Below are positions 17,331 to 25,919 of a DNA stretch of 64,000 bases, piece by piece. Position numbers and translations under genes: made by a program. This DNA comes from CAXSBA01 sp965277105 (GTDB lineage Bacteria; Spirochaetota; UBA12135; COTS27; CAXSBA01). The first letter of the stretch is position 1; every line of letters starts with the position of its first letter. The DNA lies in assembly GCA_965277105.1 (NCBI GenBank), contig OZ255710.1, positions 1,612,001-1,676,000 on the forward strand. Direction: 5' to 3'. The notes under the pieces were generated by a model. The model saw only the letters and a program-made list of their open reading frames with translations, did no database searches and had not been told where the DNA came from.

Positions 17331-18775
17331 ATAAACGAGTCGTCATCTATTTTTTAAGTGCGGTATTGATTTTTAAGGGGCTTTTTTTAAGCCTATTCTT
17401 TTTTTACGCCTACTCCACTACCGAAATCGGCAATCAAAAATTTGGCTTAGGGATAGGCATTACTAGTTTTATTTTTTTATTGGCTTTTTTTTTTAGAGTA
17501 TTTGGTGAAAAAAAGCTGCATAATTTAAACGTTAAAGATGCCATTTTATCGGTGGTGCTTACTTGGTTCATTGTGGTGGGGTTAGGAGCCATTCCTTTTC
17601 TGTTCTTTGGCGTGAGCGGAGTAGATGCTATTTTTGAATCGGCTTCTGGTTTTACCACTACGGGGGCGACTATTTTTACTGATGTTGAGTCATTGCCAAA
17701 CTCGCTTTTAGTATGGCGCTCTTTTAGTCAATGGCTAGGGGGAATGGGGATTATCGTTTTATTTGTGGCGATTATTCCTTCTCTAGGTGCTTCGGGAAAA
17801 TTTCTTTTTCGTAGCGAGATACCCGGCCCGATAAAAGAAAACCTCACTCCCCAAGTGCGAAACACCACCAAACAACTTTGGATTGCTTATGGCATTTTAA
17901 CGGTTATCATCATTATTACTTATAAGGGGTTAGGGATGAATTGGTTTGATACTATCAACCACGCCTTTACCACGGTTTCTACTGCAGGCTTTTCTACTAA
18001 AAACGAGAGCCTAGGGTATTTTGACCCTTCAGTGCAGTGGGTCGCTATGGCTTTTATGATTATTTCAGGCGTGAACTTTGGTATTTATCTTTTACTGCTA
18101 ACCCCTAATAGAAAAAAAATCATTAAAGACACTGAATTTAAATTTTTTATTTTGCTAATTGTCATTACTAGCATTTTTTTCTCCCTAGCTTATTTTATGA
18201 TTAATGAAATTCCTTTGTTTGATTCTTTTCGAGTAGGGTTTTTTACGATTATTTCTTTTTTAACCACTACTGGCTATGCCAACGCTGATATTGCCAAATT
18301 TTCTTTTATCCTGCAGTCCTTGCTCCTGCTATTTTTTTTTATCGGTGGATGTGGAGGTTCAACTAGTGGAGGAATAAAAATTTATCGGGTTTTATTAATT
18401 TTTCGTTCTTTAAGTTTTCAAATTAAAAAGTCATTATCACCTTATTTAGTTTCTTCCGTAAAAATTGGCAAGGTTAAGGTAGATGAAGTTATTATTATTA
18501 ATAGCTTTGTTTTTATTTTGGTTTATTTGTTTTTTTTCTCCATTGGTAGCATCTTTTTTTTTATCGACAGTGGAGATTTTTTATTTGCCTACACGTTCTC
18601 TGCTTCTAGTTTAGGGAATGTTGGTCCGGTTTTCGGCGAAGTAAGTTTTGATGGGACTTATTTTAATATTTCCAGTTTTTCTAAACTATTTTCGGTTTTT
18701 TTAATGATTTTAGGGAGATTGGAAATCTTTACCTTGCTAGCCCTACTTTACCCACTTTTTTGGAAAAGGTATTAA
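17327..18775 (+). CDS. trkH: Trk-type potassium uptake protein TrkH
   Basis: 482 residues with about ten membrane helices and four P-loop-like segments: SGFTTTGAT, VSTAGFST, LTTTGYANAD and SSLGNVGPV. GGCGGSTSGGIK before the fourth repeat is the TrkH/KtrB signature. It forms the inner-membrane pore and normally needs the NAD-binding subunit TrkA, which is not in the window. It starts at a TTG overlapping the proB stop by 4 bp. Potassium uptake and proline synthesis are both osmotic responses, so the coupling makes sense, though that is inference. Confidence 0.94.
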   Translation: MNKRVVIYFLSAVLIFKGLFLSLFFFYAYSTTEIGNQKFGLGIGITSFIFLLAFFFRVFGEKKLHNLNVKDAILSVVLTWFIVVGLGAIPFLFFGVSGVDAIFESASGFTTTGATIFTDVESLPNSLLVWRSFSQWLGGMGIIVLFVAIIPSLGASGKFLFRSEIPGPIKENLTPQVRNTTKQLWIAYGILTVIIIITYKGLGMNWFDTINHAFTTVSTAGFSTKNESLGYFDPSVQWVAMAFMIISGVNFGIYLLLLTPNRKKIIKDTEFKFFILLIVITSIFFSLAYFMINEIPLFDSFRVGFFTIISFLTTTGYANADIAKFSFILQSLLLLFFFIGGCGGSTSGGIKIYRVLLIFRSLSFQIKKSLSPYLVSSVKIGKVKVDEVIIINSFVFILVYLFFFSIGSIFFFIDSGDFLFAYTFSASSLGNVGPVFGEVSFDGTYFNISSFSKLFSVFLMILGRLEIFTLLALLYPLFWKRY

Positions 18776-18784
18776 AATAATTGC

Positions 18785-19768
18785 ATGGAACAAAACAAAT
18801 CAAAAGAAATAAAAGACATTATTATTATCGGAGGAGGCCCCATTGGAATAAGTGTAGGAGCTAAGTGCGCGAAAGAAAAACTAAACTACGTTATTTTAGA
18901 AAAAGGGTGTTTGGTGAATTCTCTGTATCATTTCCCGATAAATATGACTTTTTTTTCCACGCCCGAGAAAATTGAAATAGAAAAAATCCCTTTTACATGC
19001 ATAAATTTACGTCCTTCTAGACGAGAAGGTTTAGAATACTATCGTCATGTGGCTAATCACTTTCAACTCAATATTCACTTGTATGAAGAAGTTATAAAAG
19101 TAGAGAAAGAGCGAAATGGTTTTTCCATTACGAGTAATAAAAAACAATACTATACCAAGGCTATTGTCCTAGCCAGTGGGTTTTATGATTTGCCTAATAA
19201 ACTCCAGATTAAAGGGGAAGATCTCTCTAAGGTAAAACACTATTTCGATGATCCTCATTTGTATTTTAAGCAAAAAGTAGCCGTCATTGGGGCGGCTAAC
19301 TCGGCGGTTGATGCTGCTTTGGAAAGTTATCGCAAAGGAGCAGAGGTTACTTTAATTATCCGGGATCAAGGCATAAAAAGCACTACTAAATACTGGGTGA
19401 AGCCGGACATTGAAAACCGAATTAAAAGCAACGAAATAAAAGCTTTTTTAAATAGCGAGGTTATCGAAATTAAACAAAACGAGATTATTGTAAAAACCCC
19501 GCAGGGGTTGATAACTTTAGAAAATGACTATGTGTTGGCTATGACTGGTTATGGGCCTAACTATTCTCTATTAGAAAGTGTTGGGATTCGTTTTGATAAT
19601 AGCCAATATAAAAAACCGATTTTTAGTATTAAAACGATGGAAAGCAATGTCGAGAACGTTTATTTAGCGGGGGTGGTTTGTGGAGGCAAAAAGAGCAATG
19701 AATGGTTTATTGAAAATTCTTTAAATCACGGAGAAAAAATTATTCAAGATTTTTTGAAAAAAAAATAG
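18785..19768 (+). CDS. ypdA: YpdA-like FAD/NADPH disulfide reductase
   Basis: 327 residues. The FAD site IIIIGGGPIG (16-21 core) and a second nucleotide site VIGAANSAVDAA are present. NMTFFSTPEKIEI, PSRREGLEYYRHVA, KYWVKPDIENRIKS and LAMTGYGPNYSLLE match YpdA, the NADPH-dependent reductase of bacillithiol disulfide, rather than thioredoxin reductase, since there is no redox CxxC. Whether this organism makes bacillithiol cannot be seen here. The ATG follows trkH by 9 bp and has TAAAAT 6 nt upstream, so it may be leaderless. The promoter of the next operon overlaps its last codons. Confidence 0.82.
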   Translation: MEQNKSKEIKDIIIIGGGPIGISVGAKCAKEKLNYVILEKGCLVNSLYHFPINMTFFSTPEKIEIEKIPFTCINLRPSRREGLEYYRHVANHFQLNIHLYEEVIKVEKERNGFSITSNKKQYYTKAIVLASGFYDLPNKLQIKGEDLSKVKHYFDDPHLYFKQKVAVIGAANSAVDAALESYRKGAEVTLIIRDQGIKSTTKYWVKPDIENRIKSNEIKAFLNSEVIEIKQNEIIVKTPQGLITLENDYVLAMTGYGPNYSLLESVGIRFDNSQYKKPIFSIKTMESNVENVYLAGVVCGGKKSNEWFIENSLNHGEKIIQDFLKKK

Positions 19769-19783
19769 TTTTTATGCTATGAT
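19754..19783 (+). promoter_or_regulatory. Promoter of amino-acid ABC operon
   Basis: TTGAAA (19754-19759), 18-bp spacer, TATGAT (19778-19783) with TGC directly upstream (extended -10). It overlaps the end of the ypdA-like gene. Confidence 0.65.
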
Positions 19784-19821
19784 ATATGGTATATCTTTAA
19801 ATTTTAAATATGGAGAAAATT

Positions 19822-20883
19822 ATGACAAAAAAAATCGTAACTTTATTGGTAAGTTTTACTCTTTTTTTTCTATTCCTTAGCTGTGGAAGTCAAGGGAGTG
19901 CAGAAAATCAAGATCAAGGCGAGTCATCAAACACTATCTCAGCAGTACAAGAGCGAGGGAGTTTGTTATGTGGAGTAAGTACTGGGCTTCCTGGTTTCTC
20001 TTCACCAGATTCTAGTGGTAATTGGGTTGGTCTTGATGTGGATGTTTGTCGAGCAGTCGCTGCTGCTGTTTTAGGAGATGCTTCTCAAGTAAAGTATGTT
20101 CCTTTAACTGCTAAAGAAAGATTTACTGCCTTACAATCAGGTGAAATTGATGTTTTATCACGAAACACAACTTGGACCGAAACTCGAGATACTTCTTTAG
20201 GACTTAACTTTGCTGGAATAAATTACTATGACGGGCAAGGTTTTTTAGTAAAGAAAAACTTGAATGTAAAAAGTGCTAAAGAACTTAATGGGGCTTCTGT
20301 TTGTATTCAAGCAGGGACTACTACTGAGTTAAACTTAGCTGACTATTTTAGATTTAACAACTTAGACTATAAAGCTGTTACTTTTGATACTTCTGATCAA
20401 ACTAAACAAGGTTTTGAAGAAGGAAGATGCGATGTTCTAACTAGTGATCGTTCTCAACTAGCTGCTTTAAGAATAACTTTAGCTGATCCTAATTCAGCGG
20501 TTGTTTTAACCGATGTTATTTCTAAAGAGCCTTTAGGCCCAGTGGTTCGGCAAGGGGACGATGCTTGGTTTAATATTGTAAAATGGTCTCTTTATGCTAT
20601 GATTGAAGCAGAAGAGCAAGGAATTACCAGCGGTAATGTTGATAGTAGAAAAGGTGATGCTGATCAAAATCCTACTGTTAAAAGATTACTTGGTGATGAA
20701 GGCAAACTAGGTGAAAACTTAGGATTAGATGCGGAGTGGGCTTACAATATTGTTAAACAAGTAGGAAACTACGGTGAATCTTATAATAGAAACGTTGGTC
20801 CAGCTACTCCTTTGGGAATTGCTCGAGGCGTGAATGATTTATGGACAAAAGGCGGGTTAATCTACGCCATGCCATTTAGATAG
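19822..20883 (+). CDS. aapJ: General amino-acid ABC transporter, binding lipoprotein
   Basis: 353 residues from the ATG at 19822, which has GGAG 6 nt upstream; the in-frame ATG at 19810 lies ahead of that site. Signal with lipobox FLFLSC (Cys21) makes it a lipoprotein rather than the soluble periplasmic form of Proteobacteria. The fold is a family 3 solute-binding protein: GVSTGLPGFSSPD, GLDVDVCRAVAAAVLGD, ERFTALQSGEIDVLSRNTTWT, CIQAGTTTELNLADYF. These match AapJ/YhdW, which bind a broad range of L-amino acids. It is the first gene of a four-gene operon and has its own promoter. Confidence 0.92.
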   Translation: MTKKIVTLLVSFTLFFLFLSCGSQGSAENQDQGESSNTISAVQERGSLLCGVSTGLPGFSSPDSSGNWVGLDVDVCRAVAAAVLGDASQVKYVPLTAKERFTALQSGEIDVLSRNTTWTETRDTSLGLNFAGINYYDGQGFLVKKNLNVKSAKELNGASVCIQAGTTTELNLADYFRFNNLDYKAVTFDTSDQTKQGFEEGRCDVLTSDRSQLAALRITLADPNSAVVLTDVISKEPLGPVVRQGDDAWFNIVKWSLYAMIEAEEQGITSGNVDSRKGDADQNPTVKRLLGDEGKLGENLGLDAEWAYNIVKQVGNYGESYNRNVGPATPLGIARGVNDLWTKGGLIYAMPFR

Positions 20884-20891
20884 AAAGTCTT

Positions 20892-20926
20892 TTAAACAAA
20901 CCCTATTTTAAATAGGGTTTGTTTAA
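20892..20926 (+). terminator. Stem-loop between binding protein and permeases
   Basis: A 17-bp self-complementary stretch (TTAAACAAACCCTATTT with its complement, loop opened to a few bases) starts 9 bp after the stop. Such structures often let the binding protein be made in excess over the membrane parts. It is followed by about 165 bp without a gene. Confidence 0.65.
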
Positions 20927-21090
20927 TGAATTATAAAAAAGTTGAAAATTTATTTTATTGCTCTAAATAAATTCACTAATTATTCGATAATCACTTCTTT
21001 TATTGCTTTTTTCTCTTTCTCTCGCTTAAAAAAATTTAATAGCTCTTTCACTAATCAAATAACTATAAATCCAGCATTAGTTAAGCAGTT

Positions 21091-22236
21091 ATGAGATTTT
21101 ATAATAACGAAAAATTTCGAAGTTTTTTCTTTCAAGCAGTAATCTTACTTTCTTTTTTAGGCCTACTTTTTTTTATTATTACTAACATGTTTAGTAATAT
21201 GGAAAAACGTGGTATTAATACGGGCTTTGGTTTCTTAAGTGTTGAATCAGGTTTTGGCATTCTGCAGACTTTAATTGATTACGACGAAACTCACACCTAT
21301 GGGCGTACTTTTATTGTTGGGCTTTTAAATACCATTTTAGTTTCTTCTATTGGAATTGTTCTTGCTACTTTTTTAGGTTTTTTTATTGGTATAGGGCGGT
21401 TGTCGTCTAATTGGTTACTGCAAAAACTCACTACCGTTTATATCGAGACTTTTAGAAATATCCCTATTTTATTACAAATACTTTTATGGAATACCCTTTT
21501 TAGAAGGATTTTGCCTAATAAAGATTTGGAAATATTCTCTAATATTTACATTAGCATTGAGCAATTAACTATCCCGGAAATTACCCCTAACCCTTTTTTT
21601 TATTTTATGGTAATGCTTTTTTTTATTATCATTGCTGTTATTTTTTTCCTGCGAAAAAGAGCGGAGAAAAAACTATTTAAAACCGGACAAACTACTCCGG
21701 TTTTATCGATATCTATCGGTTTAATTGTCAGTTATTTTGTTCTTTTTGTTCTGCTTAGAGACGTTATGTTTTCCTTTACTAATCCTATACCTGGGCGTTT
21801 TGATTTTGAAACTGGTAGTGCGATTATCCCAGAACTTTTTTCACTTACTATTGCTCTTAGCGTTTATACGGCTACCTATATCTCGGAAGCGGTAAGATCT
21901 GGAATTGAATCAGTCGATAAAGGACAGAGAGAAGCGGCAACTGCCTTGGGCTTAAGAAAATCAACGATTATGAAAACCATTATCATCCCCCAAGCCATGC
22001 GAGTAATTATTCCCCCCACCACTAACCAGTATTTGAATTTAACGAAAAACTCTTCTTTAGCGACTGCAATTGGTTATCCTGACTTGGTAAGTGTTTTTGC
22101 TGGGACCACTTTAAACCAAGTGGGACAAGCGGTAGAGATTATGCTAATGACTATGGCGGTTTATTTATTAATTAGTTTGCTTATTTCTTTAGTGCTTAAT
22201 ATTTATAATAAAAGGGCTAAAATAGTCGAAAGATAG
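21091..22236 (+). CDS. aapQ: Amino-acid ABC transporter permease, AapQ-like
   Basis: 381 residues. Helices flank a large insertion, as in AapQ/YhdX. The HisM-type core contains TFRNIPILLQILLWN, the EAA loop SEAVRSGIESVDKGQREAATALGL and PQAMRVIIPPTTNQYLNLTKNSSLA. It forms half of the inner-membrane channel for the binding protein encoded upstream. It ends where the next permease begins, with no spacer. No clear ribosome site is seen at the ATG. Confidence 0.92.
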   Translation: MRFYNNEKFRSFFFQAVILLSFLGLLFFIITNMFSNMEKRGINTGFGFLSVESGFGILQTLIDYDETHTYGRTFIVGLLNTILVSSIGIVLATFLGFFIGIGRLSSNWLLQKLTTVYIETFRNIPILLQILLWNTLFRRILPNKDLEIFSNIYISIEQLTIPEITPNPFFYFMVMLFFIIIAVIFFLRKRAEKKLFKTGQTTPVLSISIGLIVSYFVLFVLLRDVMFSFTNPIPGRFDFETGSAIIPELFSLTIALSVYTATYISEAVRSGIESVDKGQREAATALGLRKSTIMKTIIIPQAMRVIIPPTTNQYLNLTKNSSLATAIGYPDLVSVFAGTTLNQVGQAVEIMLMTMAVYLLISLLISLVLNIYNKRAKIVER

Positions 22237-23340
22237 ATGGAAAAATTTACTAAAATTCTCGATCGCCCCCCTCCTCAGAAAACCCAATTAGGTCCTTTAG
22301 GGTGGTTACTCAAAAACATGTTCTCTTCGGTAGGGAACAGCGTTATTTCTATTATATCTATCGCCTTGATTGCTTACACTATTCCTTTTTTGATTAGGTG
22401 GCTTATTTTAGATGCAACTTGGACTGGCGAAAATCGCGATGCTTGCTTAGAGAACTCTGGCGCTTGTTGGCTTTTTATTGGTGAGAAAATCAATTTATTT
22501 ATGTATGGATTTTATCCCTCCGAGCTTTACTGGCGGCCTAATACCGCGGGTATTCTATTTTTTGTTTTAATAGCTCCTTTGTTTTTTAAGGGGTTCAAGT
22601 TTAAACTGCAATGGGGATTATCTTTCCTTTTTGCCTACCCGCTTATTGCTTTTATTTTATTTTATGGAGGAATTTTTGGTTTAGAAGTAGTCGATACGAA
22701 TAAATGGGGTGGGCTTATGCTTACTTTGTTTGTGGCTTATATTGGAATTATTGCTGCTTTTCCCATTGGTGTTTTACTAGCGTTAGGGAGAGCTTCTAAC
22801 CTCCCCATTGCGAAATACCTTTCTATTTTATTCATCGAATTTTGGCGTGGAGTACCTCTTATTACGATCCTTTTCATGGCCTCGGTTGTCCTTCCTTTAT
22901 TTTTGCCCGAAGGGGTTGATTTAGACAAACTTATGCGTGCTTTAGTGGGAATTACTCTTTTTCAATCAGCTTATTTAGCCGAAGTAGTTAGAGGAGGGAT
23001 TCAAGCTATCCCTAAGGGGCAATACGAAGCAGCTGATAGTTTAGGGCTTAGTTATTATCAAAAAGTTGCTCACATAGTTCTCCCACAAGCTTTAAGAATC
23101 GTTATCCCTTCTTTAGTGGGGAGTTCCATTTCTTTATTTAAAGATACCACCTTGCTGCTTATTATAGGACTTTTAGACGTATTAGCTATGGTGGTGGCGA
23201 CTAGTTCGGATACTTTTTGGTTGGGATTTGAGCCAGAAGGATATGTTTTTGTGGGTATTTTATTTTGGATTTTTTGTTACACGTTATCTCGTTATAGTTT
23301 TGTGCTAGAGAAAAAACTTTCTTATAAAGAAAATAAATAA
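22237..23340 (+). CDS. aapM: Amino-acid ABC transporter permease, AapM-like
   Basis: 367 residues, second permease of the heterodimer. FIEFWRGVPLITILFMASVVLPLFLP and the EAA loop AEVVRGGIQAIPKGQYEAADSLGL, then PQALRIVIPSLVGSSISLFKDTTLL, match AapM/YhdY. The N-terminal third holds extra helices and a cysteine pair in a loop (DACLENSGACW), common in this branch. The ATG directly follows the stop of the upstream permease gene, so translation is probably coupled. Confidence 0.92.
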   Translation: MEKFTKILDRPPPQKTQLGPLGWLLKNMFSSVGNSVISIISIALIAYTIPFLIRWLILDATWTGENRDACLENSGACWLFIGEKINLFMYGFYPSELYWRPNTAGILFFVLIAPLFFKGFKFKLQWGLSFLFAYPLIAFILFYGGIFGLEVVDTNKWGGLMLTLFVAYIGIIAAFPIGVLLALGRASNLPIAKYLSILFIEFWRGVPLITILFMASVVLPLFLPEGVDLDKLMRALVGITLFQSAYLAEVVRGGIQAIPKGQYEAADSLGLSYYQKVAHIVLPQALRIVIPSLVGSSISLFKDTTLLLIIGLLDVLAMVVATSSDTFWLGFEPEGYVFVGILFWIFCYTLSRYSFVLEKKLSYKENK

Positions 23341-23351
23341 AGGGTAGTTTT

Positions 23352-24107
23352 ATGAACACGGAAGAAAATCAAGAAGTTATTATTAAAGTTGATAAACTTA
23401 ACAAATGGTATGGAGATTTTCACGTTTTAAAAGATATCAATTTATCGGTTAATCGAGGAGAAAAAATTGTCATCTGTGGGCCTTCGGGATCAGGGAAATC
23501 TACTCTAATTCGCTGCATTAATCACTTAGAAGTATTTCAAGAAGGAAAATTAATCGTTGATAATATTGAAATTAACGAAGACATCAAGAACATTGAAAAA
23601 ATTCGCAGTGAAGTGGGAATGGTTTTCCAGCATTTTAATCTTTTCCCTCACCTAACTATTTTAAAGAATTTAACTTTAGCTCCCATGCTAATTAGAAAAA
23701 AAAATCTTAAAGAAGCAACCGAAATAGCGATGAATTATTTAGAGCGAGTAAAAATTCCCGAGCAGGCGAACAAATATCCTGGGCAATTATCTGGGGGGCA
23801 ACAGCAACGGGTGGCTATTGCGAGGAGCCTCTGCATGGAACCAAAAGTTATGCTTTTTGATGAGCCTACTTCGGCTTTAGACCCGGAGATGATATCCGAG
23901 GTTTTGGACGTTATGATTGAGTTAGCTAACTCTGGGATGACCATGCTTTGCGTTACTCATGAGATGGGATTTGCTAGGAAAGTAGCTGATAAGGTTATTT
24001 TTATGGAAAGTGGACAAATTGTAGAAGAAAACGAGCCCGAAGCTTTTTTTAATAATCCTAAAAACGAGAGAACAAAATTATTTTTAACTCAAATTCTTAC
24101 TCATTAG
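23352..24107 (+). CDS. aapP: Amino-acid ABC transporter ATPase, AapP-like
   Basis: 251 residues with a complete ATPase cassette: Walker A GPSGSGKS (43-50), Q-loop in MVFQHFNLFPH, signature LSGGQQQR (near 145), Walker B VMLFDEPTSALDPE and H-loop THEMGFA. The sequence is that of polar amino-acid importers (GlnQ/AapP). It is the last gene of the aapJQMP operon. Confidence 0.95.
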   Translation: MNTEENQEVIIKVDKLNKWYGDFHVLKDINLSVNRGEKIVICGPSGSGKSTLIRCINHLEVFQEGKLIVDNIEINEDIKNIEKIRSEVGMVFQHFNLFPHLTILKNLTLAPMLIRKKNLKEATEIAMNYLERVKIPEQANKYPGQLSGGQQQRVAIARSLCMEPKVMLFDEPTSALDPEMISEVLDVMIELANSGMTMLCVTHEMGFARKVADKVIFMESGQIVEENEPEAFFNNPKNERTKLFLTQILTH

Positions 24108-24118
24108 TTTAGATTACT

Positions 24119-24147
24119 TTTAGTTAGCATAATGCTTTTATTATAAT
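24119..24147 (+). promoter_or_regulatory. Promoter placing TSS near the start codon
   Basis: TTTAGT (24119-24124), 17-bp spacer, TATAAT (24142-24147). Only 5 nt separate the -10 box from the TTG start at 24153, with no ribosome site, so the mRNA may be leaderless. Confidence 0.55.
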
Positions 24148-24152
24148 CTCAG

Positions 24153-24878
24153 TTGAAAAAAGTTTCCATTGTTATTCCTACTTATAATGAAATTGTCAAT
24201 ATTAAAATAATTATTGATAAAATTTTTTATTTTCTTCCTGAGGTTAACATTATCGTTGTTGATGATAATTCTCCCGATTTAACTTGGCAATATGTTGAGG
24301 GACTTGCCCAAAAAAAAAGCAATGTCTTTTTAGTGAAAAATGAAAAGAAAATGGGGATTGGCAATGCCTATAAGGCTGGTTTTGCTAAAGCGCTTGCTAT
24401 TAATAGCGATGTTATTGGGCAGATGGATGCTGATTTATCCCATGACCCGAAATACCTAAGTAAGATGATTGCTTGGGCTAATGACTATGATGTCGTTATA
24501 GGTTCGCGCTACAAAACTGGGATTAATGTCATCAACTGGCCGATTACCCGGGTTTTATTATCTTTTTTTGCGAATAAGTATGCTAGTTTAGTCACAGGGG
24601 TAAAGATTAACGATTTAACGGGAGGTTTTAAGGTTTTTAAGCGGGGTGTGTTAGAGCAAATTGACTTTACTAAAATTATGTCCGATGGGTATTCTTTTCA
24701 AATAGAAACCAACTACATTGTTCATAAACTAGGTTTTAAGGTTTATGAGCACCCTATTGTTTTTACTGACCGAGTAAATGGGAGCTCTAAGCTGGATAGA
24801 AATATTATCTATGAAGCCTTGTTCAATGTGATTAAACTCCGTTTTAAAAATACTAAAAGTTACCTTAAAAAAAAATAA
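24153..24878 (+). CDS. DPM1-like polyprenol-phosphate glycosyltransferase (GT2)
   Basis: 241 residues. It begins with VSIVIPTYNE and has VVDDNSPD, GIGNAYKAGF, QMDADLSHDP and DLTGGFKVFKRGVL, the pattern of dolichol-phosphate mannose synthases without a membrane anchor. It probably moves a sugar from a nucleotide donor to undecaprenyl phosphate for envelope glycan or lipoprotein modification; the sugar is not determined. The TTG start is supported by the homology beginning immediately. It heads a run of envelope genes. Confidence 0.88.
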   Translation: MKKVSIVIPTYNEIVNIKIIIDKIFYFLPEVNIIVVDDNSPDLTWQYVEGLAQKKSNVFLVKNEKKMGIGNAYKAGFAKALAINSDVIGQMDADLSHDPKYLSKMIAWANDYDVVIGSRYKTGINVINWPITRVLLSFFANKYASLVTGVKINDLTGGFKVFKRGVLEQIDFTKIMSDGYSFQIETNYIVHKLGFKVYEHPIVFTDRVNGSSKLDRNIIYEALFNVIKLRFKNTKSYLKKK

Positions 24879-24958
24879 TATTTATAATTAGTTGTTAAGT
24901 TTTTATCGCTGAAAAAGAGTGATTATCAATCAATTAGATTAAGAAATTTTTTATCAAT

Positions 24959-25846
24959 ATGAAAAGAAAATATATTTTAATGGCCTTAGTTTTTCCTTTT
25001 ATTACCTACCTTTTTCTCTTTTTGGTTCATATGGCATTACCAGTAAAAAAAGTCCCTGCGAATAATTTTTTTCCTTTGAATGACTTTCTTAACATTGCTC
25101 ACCGAGGAGGGAGAGGGATAGCCCCGGAAAATACCCTTTATGCTTTTTCTAACGCCTTAAAAGTAGGAGCTGATGTTTTGGAAATGGATGTTCATTTAAC
25201 TAAAGATAATCACTTAGTGGTTATTCATGACGAAACGGTTGCAAGAACAACGGATAAAACTGGGGAAGTTAAAAATTTTACTTTAAAAGCAATAAAAGAA
25301 TTAGACGCGGCCTATCGCTTCCAAGAAAATAATCAATTCCCTCTAAGAAAAACCGGGATTACTATTCCTACTTTGGAAGAAGTTTTTAGTGCTTTCCCTA
25401 AGGTTAGAATGGTGGTGGAAATTAAACCAAGAGAAGCAGTTAATTTATCCACTCAAAAAATGTGTGAACTACTTACTAAATACAATCGCTTAGATTTAAC
25501 TTTAATTGCTGCTTTTTCTAATGATACTATTGCTGCGTTTAGAGAAGTTTGTCCTGCTGGCCAGACGGTTTCGCCTTTAGAAGATTCTTTAGAATTTCTA
25601 TTTCTTCATAAGTTAAATTTGTTAGATTTCTATTCTCCCGACCATATAGCTTTTGAGATTCCTCCAAGTGTTTTTGAAAGTATTTCTATTTATACCCCTG
25701 CTTTTTTAAAAGAAGCTAATCAACGGAATATTTCTGTTCATCTTTGGACTATTAATGACGAAAAGGAAATGCAGTTGTACATTGCTGATGGGGCTCAGGG
25801 AATTCTAACGGATTATCCAGATAAGTTAGAAAAGTTATTGCCTTAG
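24959..25846 (+). CDS. Membrane-anchored glycerophosphodiester phosphodiesterase
   Basis: 295 residues. An N-terminal hydrophobic segment (about 6-27) acts as signal or anchor. The GDPD barrel follows with AHRGGRGIAPENT, EMDVHLTKDNHLVVIHDETVARTT, VEIKP and the late SVHLWTINDEKEM and GILTDYPDKL. The metal and catalytic residues (His, Arg, Glu, Asp, His) are present. It would release glycerol 3-phosphate from deacylated phospholipids at the outer face of the inner membrane. Confidence 0.9.
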   Translation: MKRKYILMALVFPFITYLFLFLVHMALPVKKVPANNFFPLNDFLNIAHRGGRGIAPENTLYAFSNALKVGADVLEMDVHLTKDNHLVVIHDETVARTTDKTGEVKNFTLKAIKELDAAYRFQENNQFPLRKTGITIPTLEEVFSAFPKVRMVVEIKPREAVNLSTQKMCELLTKYNRLDLTLIAAFSNDTIAAFREVCPAGQTVSPLEDSLEFLFLHKLNLLDFYSPDHIAFEIPPSVFESISIYTPAFLKEANQRNISVHLWTINDEKEMQLYIADGAQGILTDYPDKLEKLLP

Positions 25847-25919
25847 TGGGATAATTGCTCAAGCTGCTAAATTGATTATATAATAATAACTCATAAGAAA
25901 ATAACCTAATTTTTTTAAA

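Noticed and set aside
17434..17658. Antisense open frames inside trkH, ileS, rmuC, rho and others
   Set aside because: They lie opposite strongly conserved coding sequence, lack ribosome sites and have no recognisable motifs.
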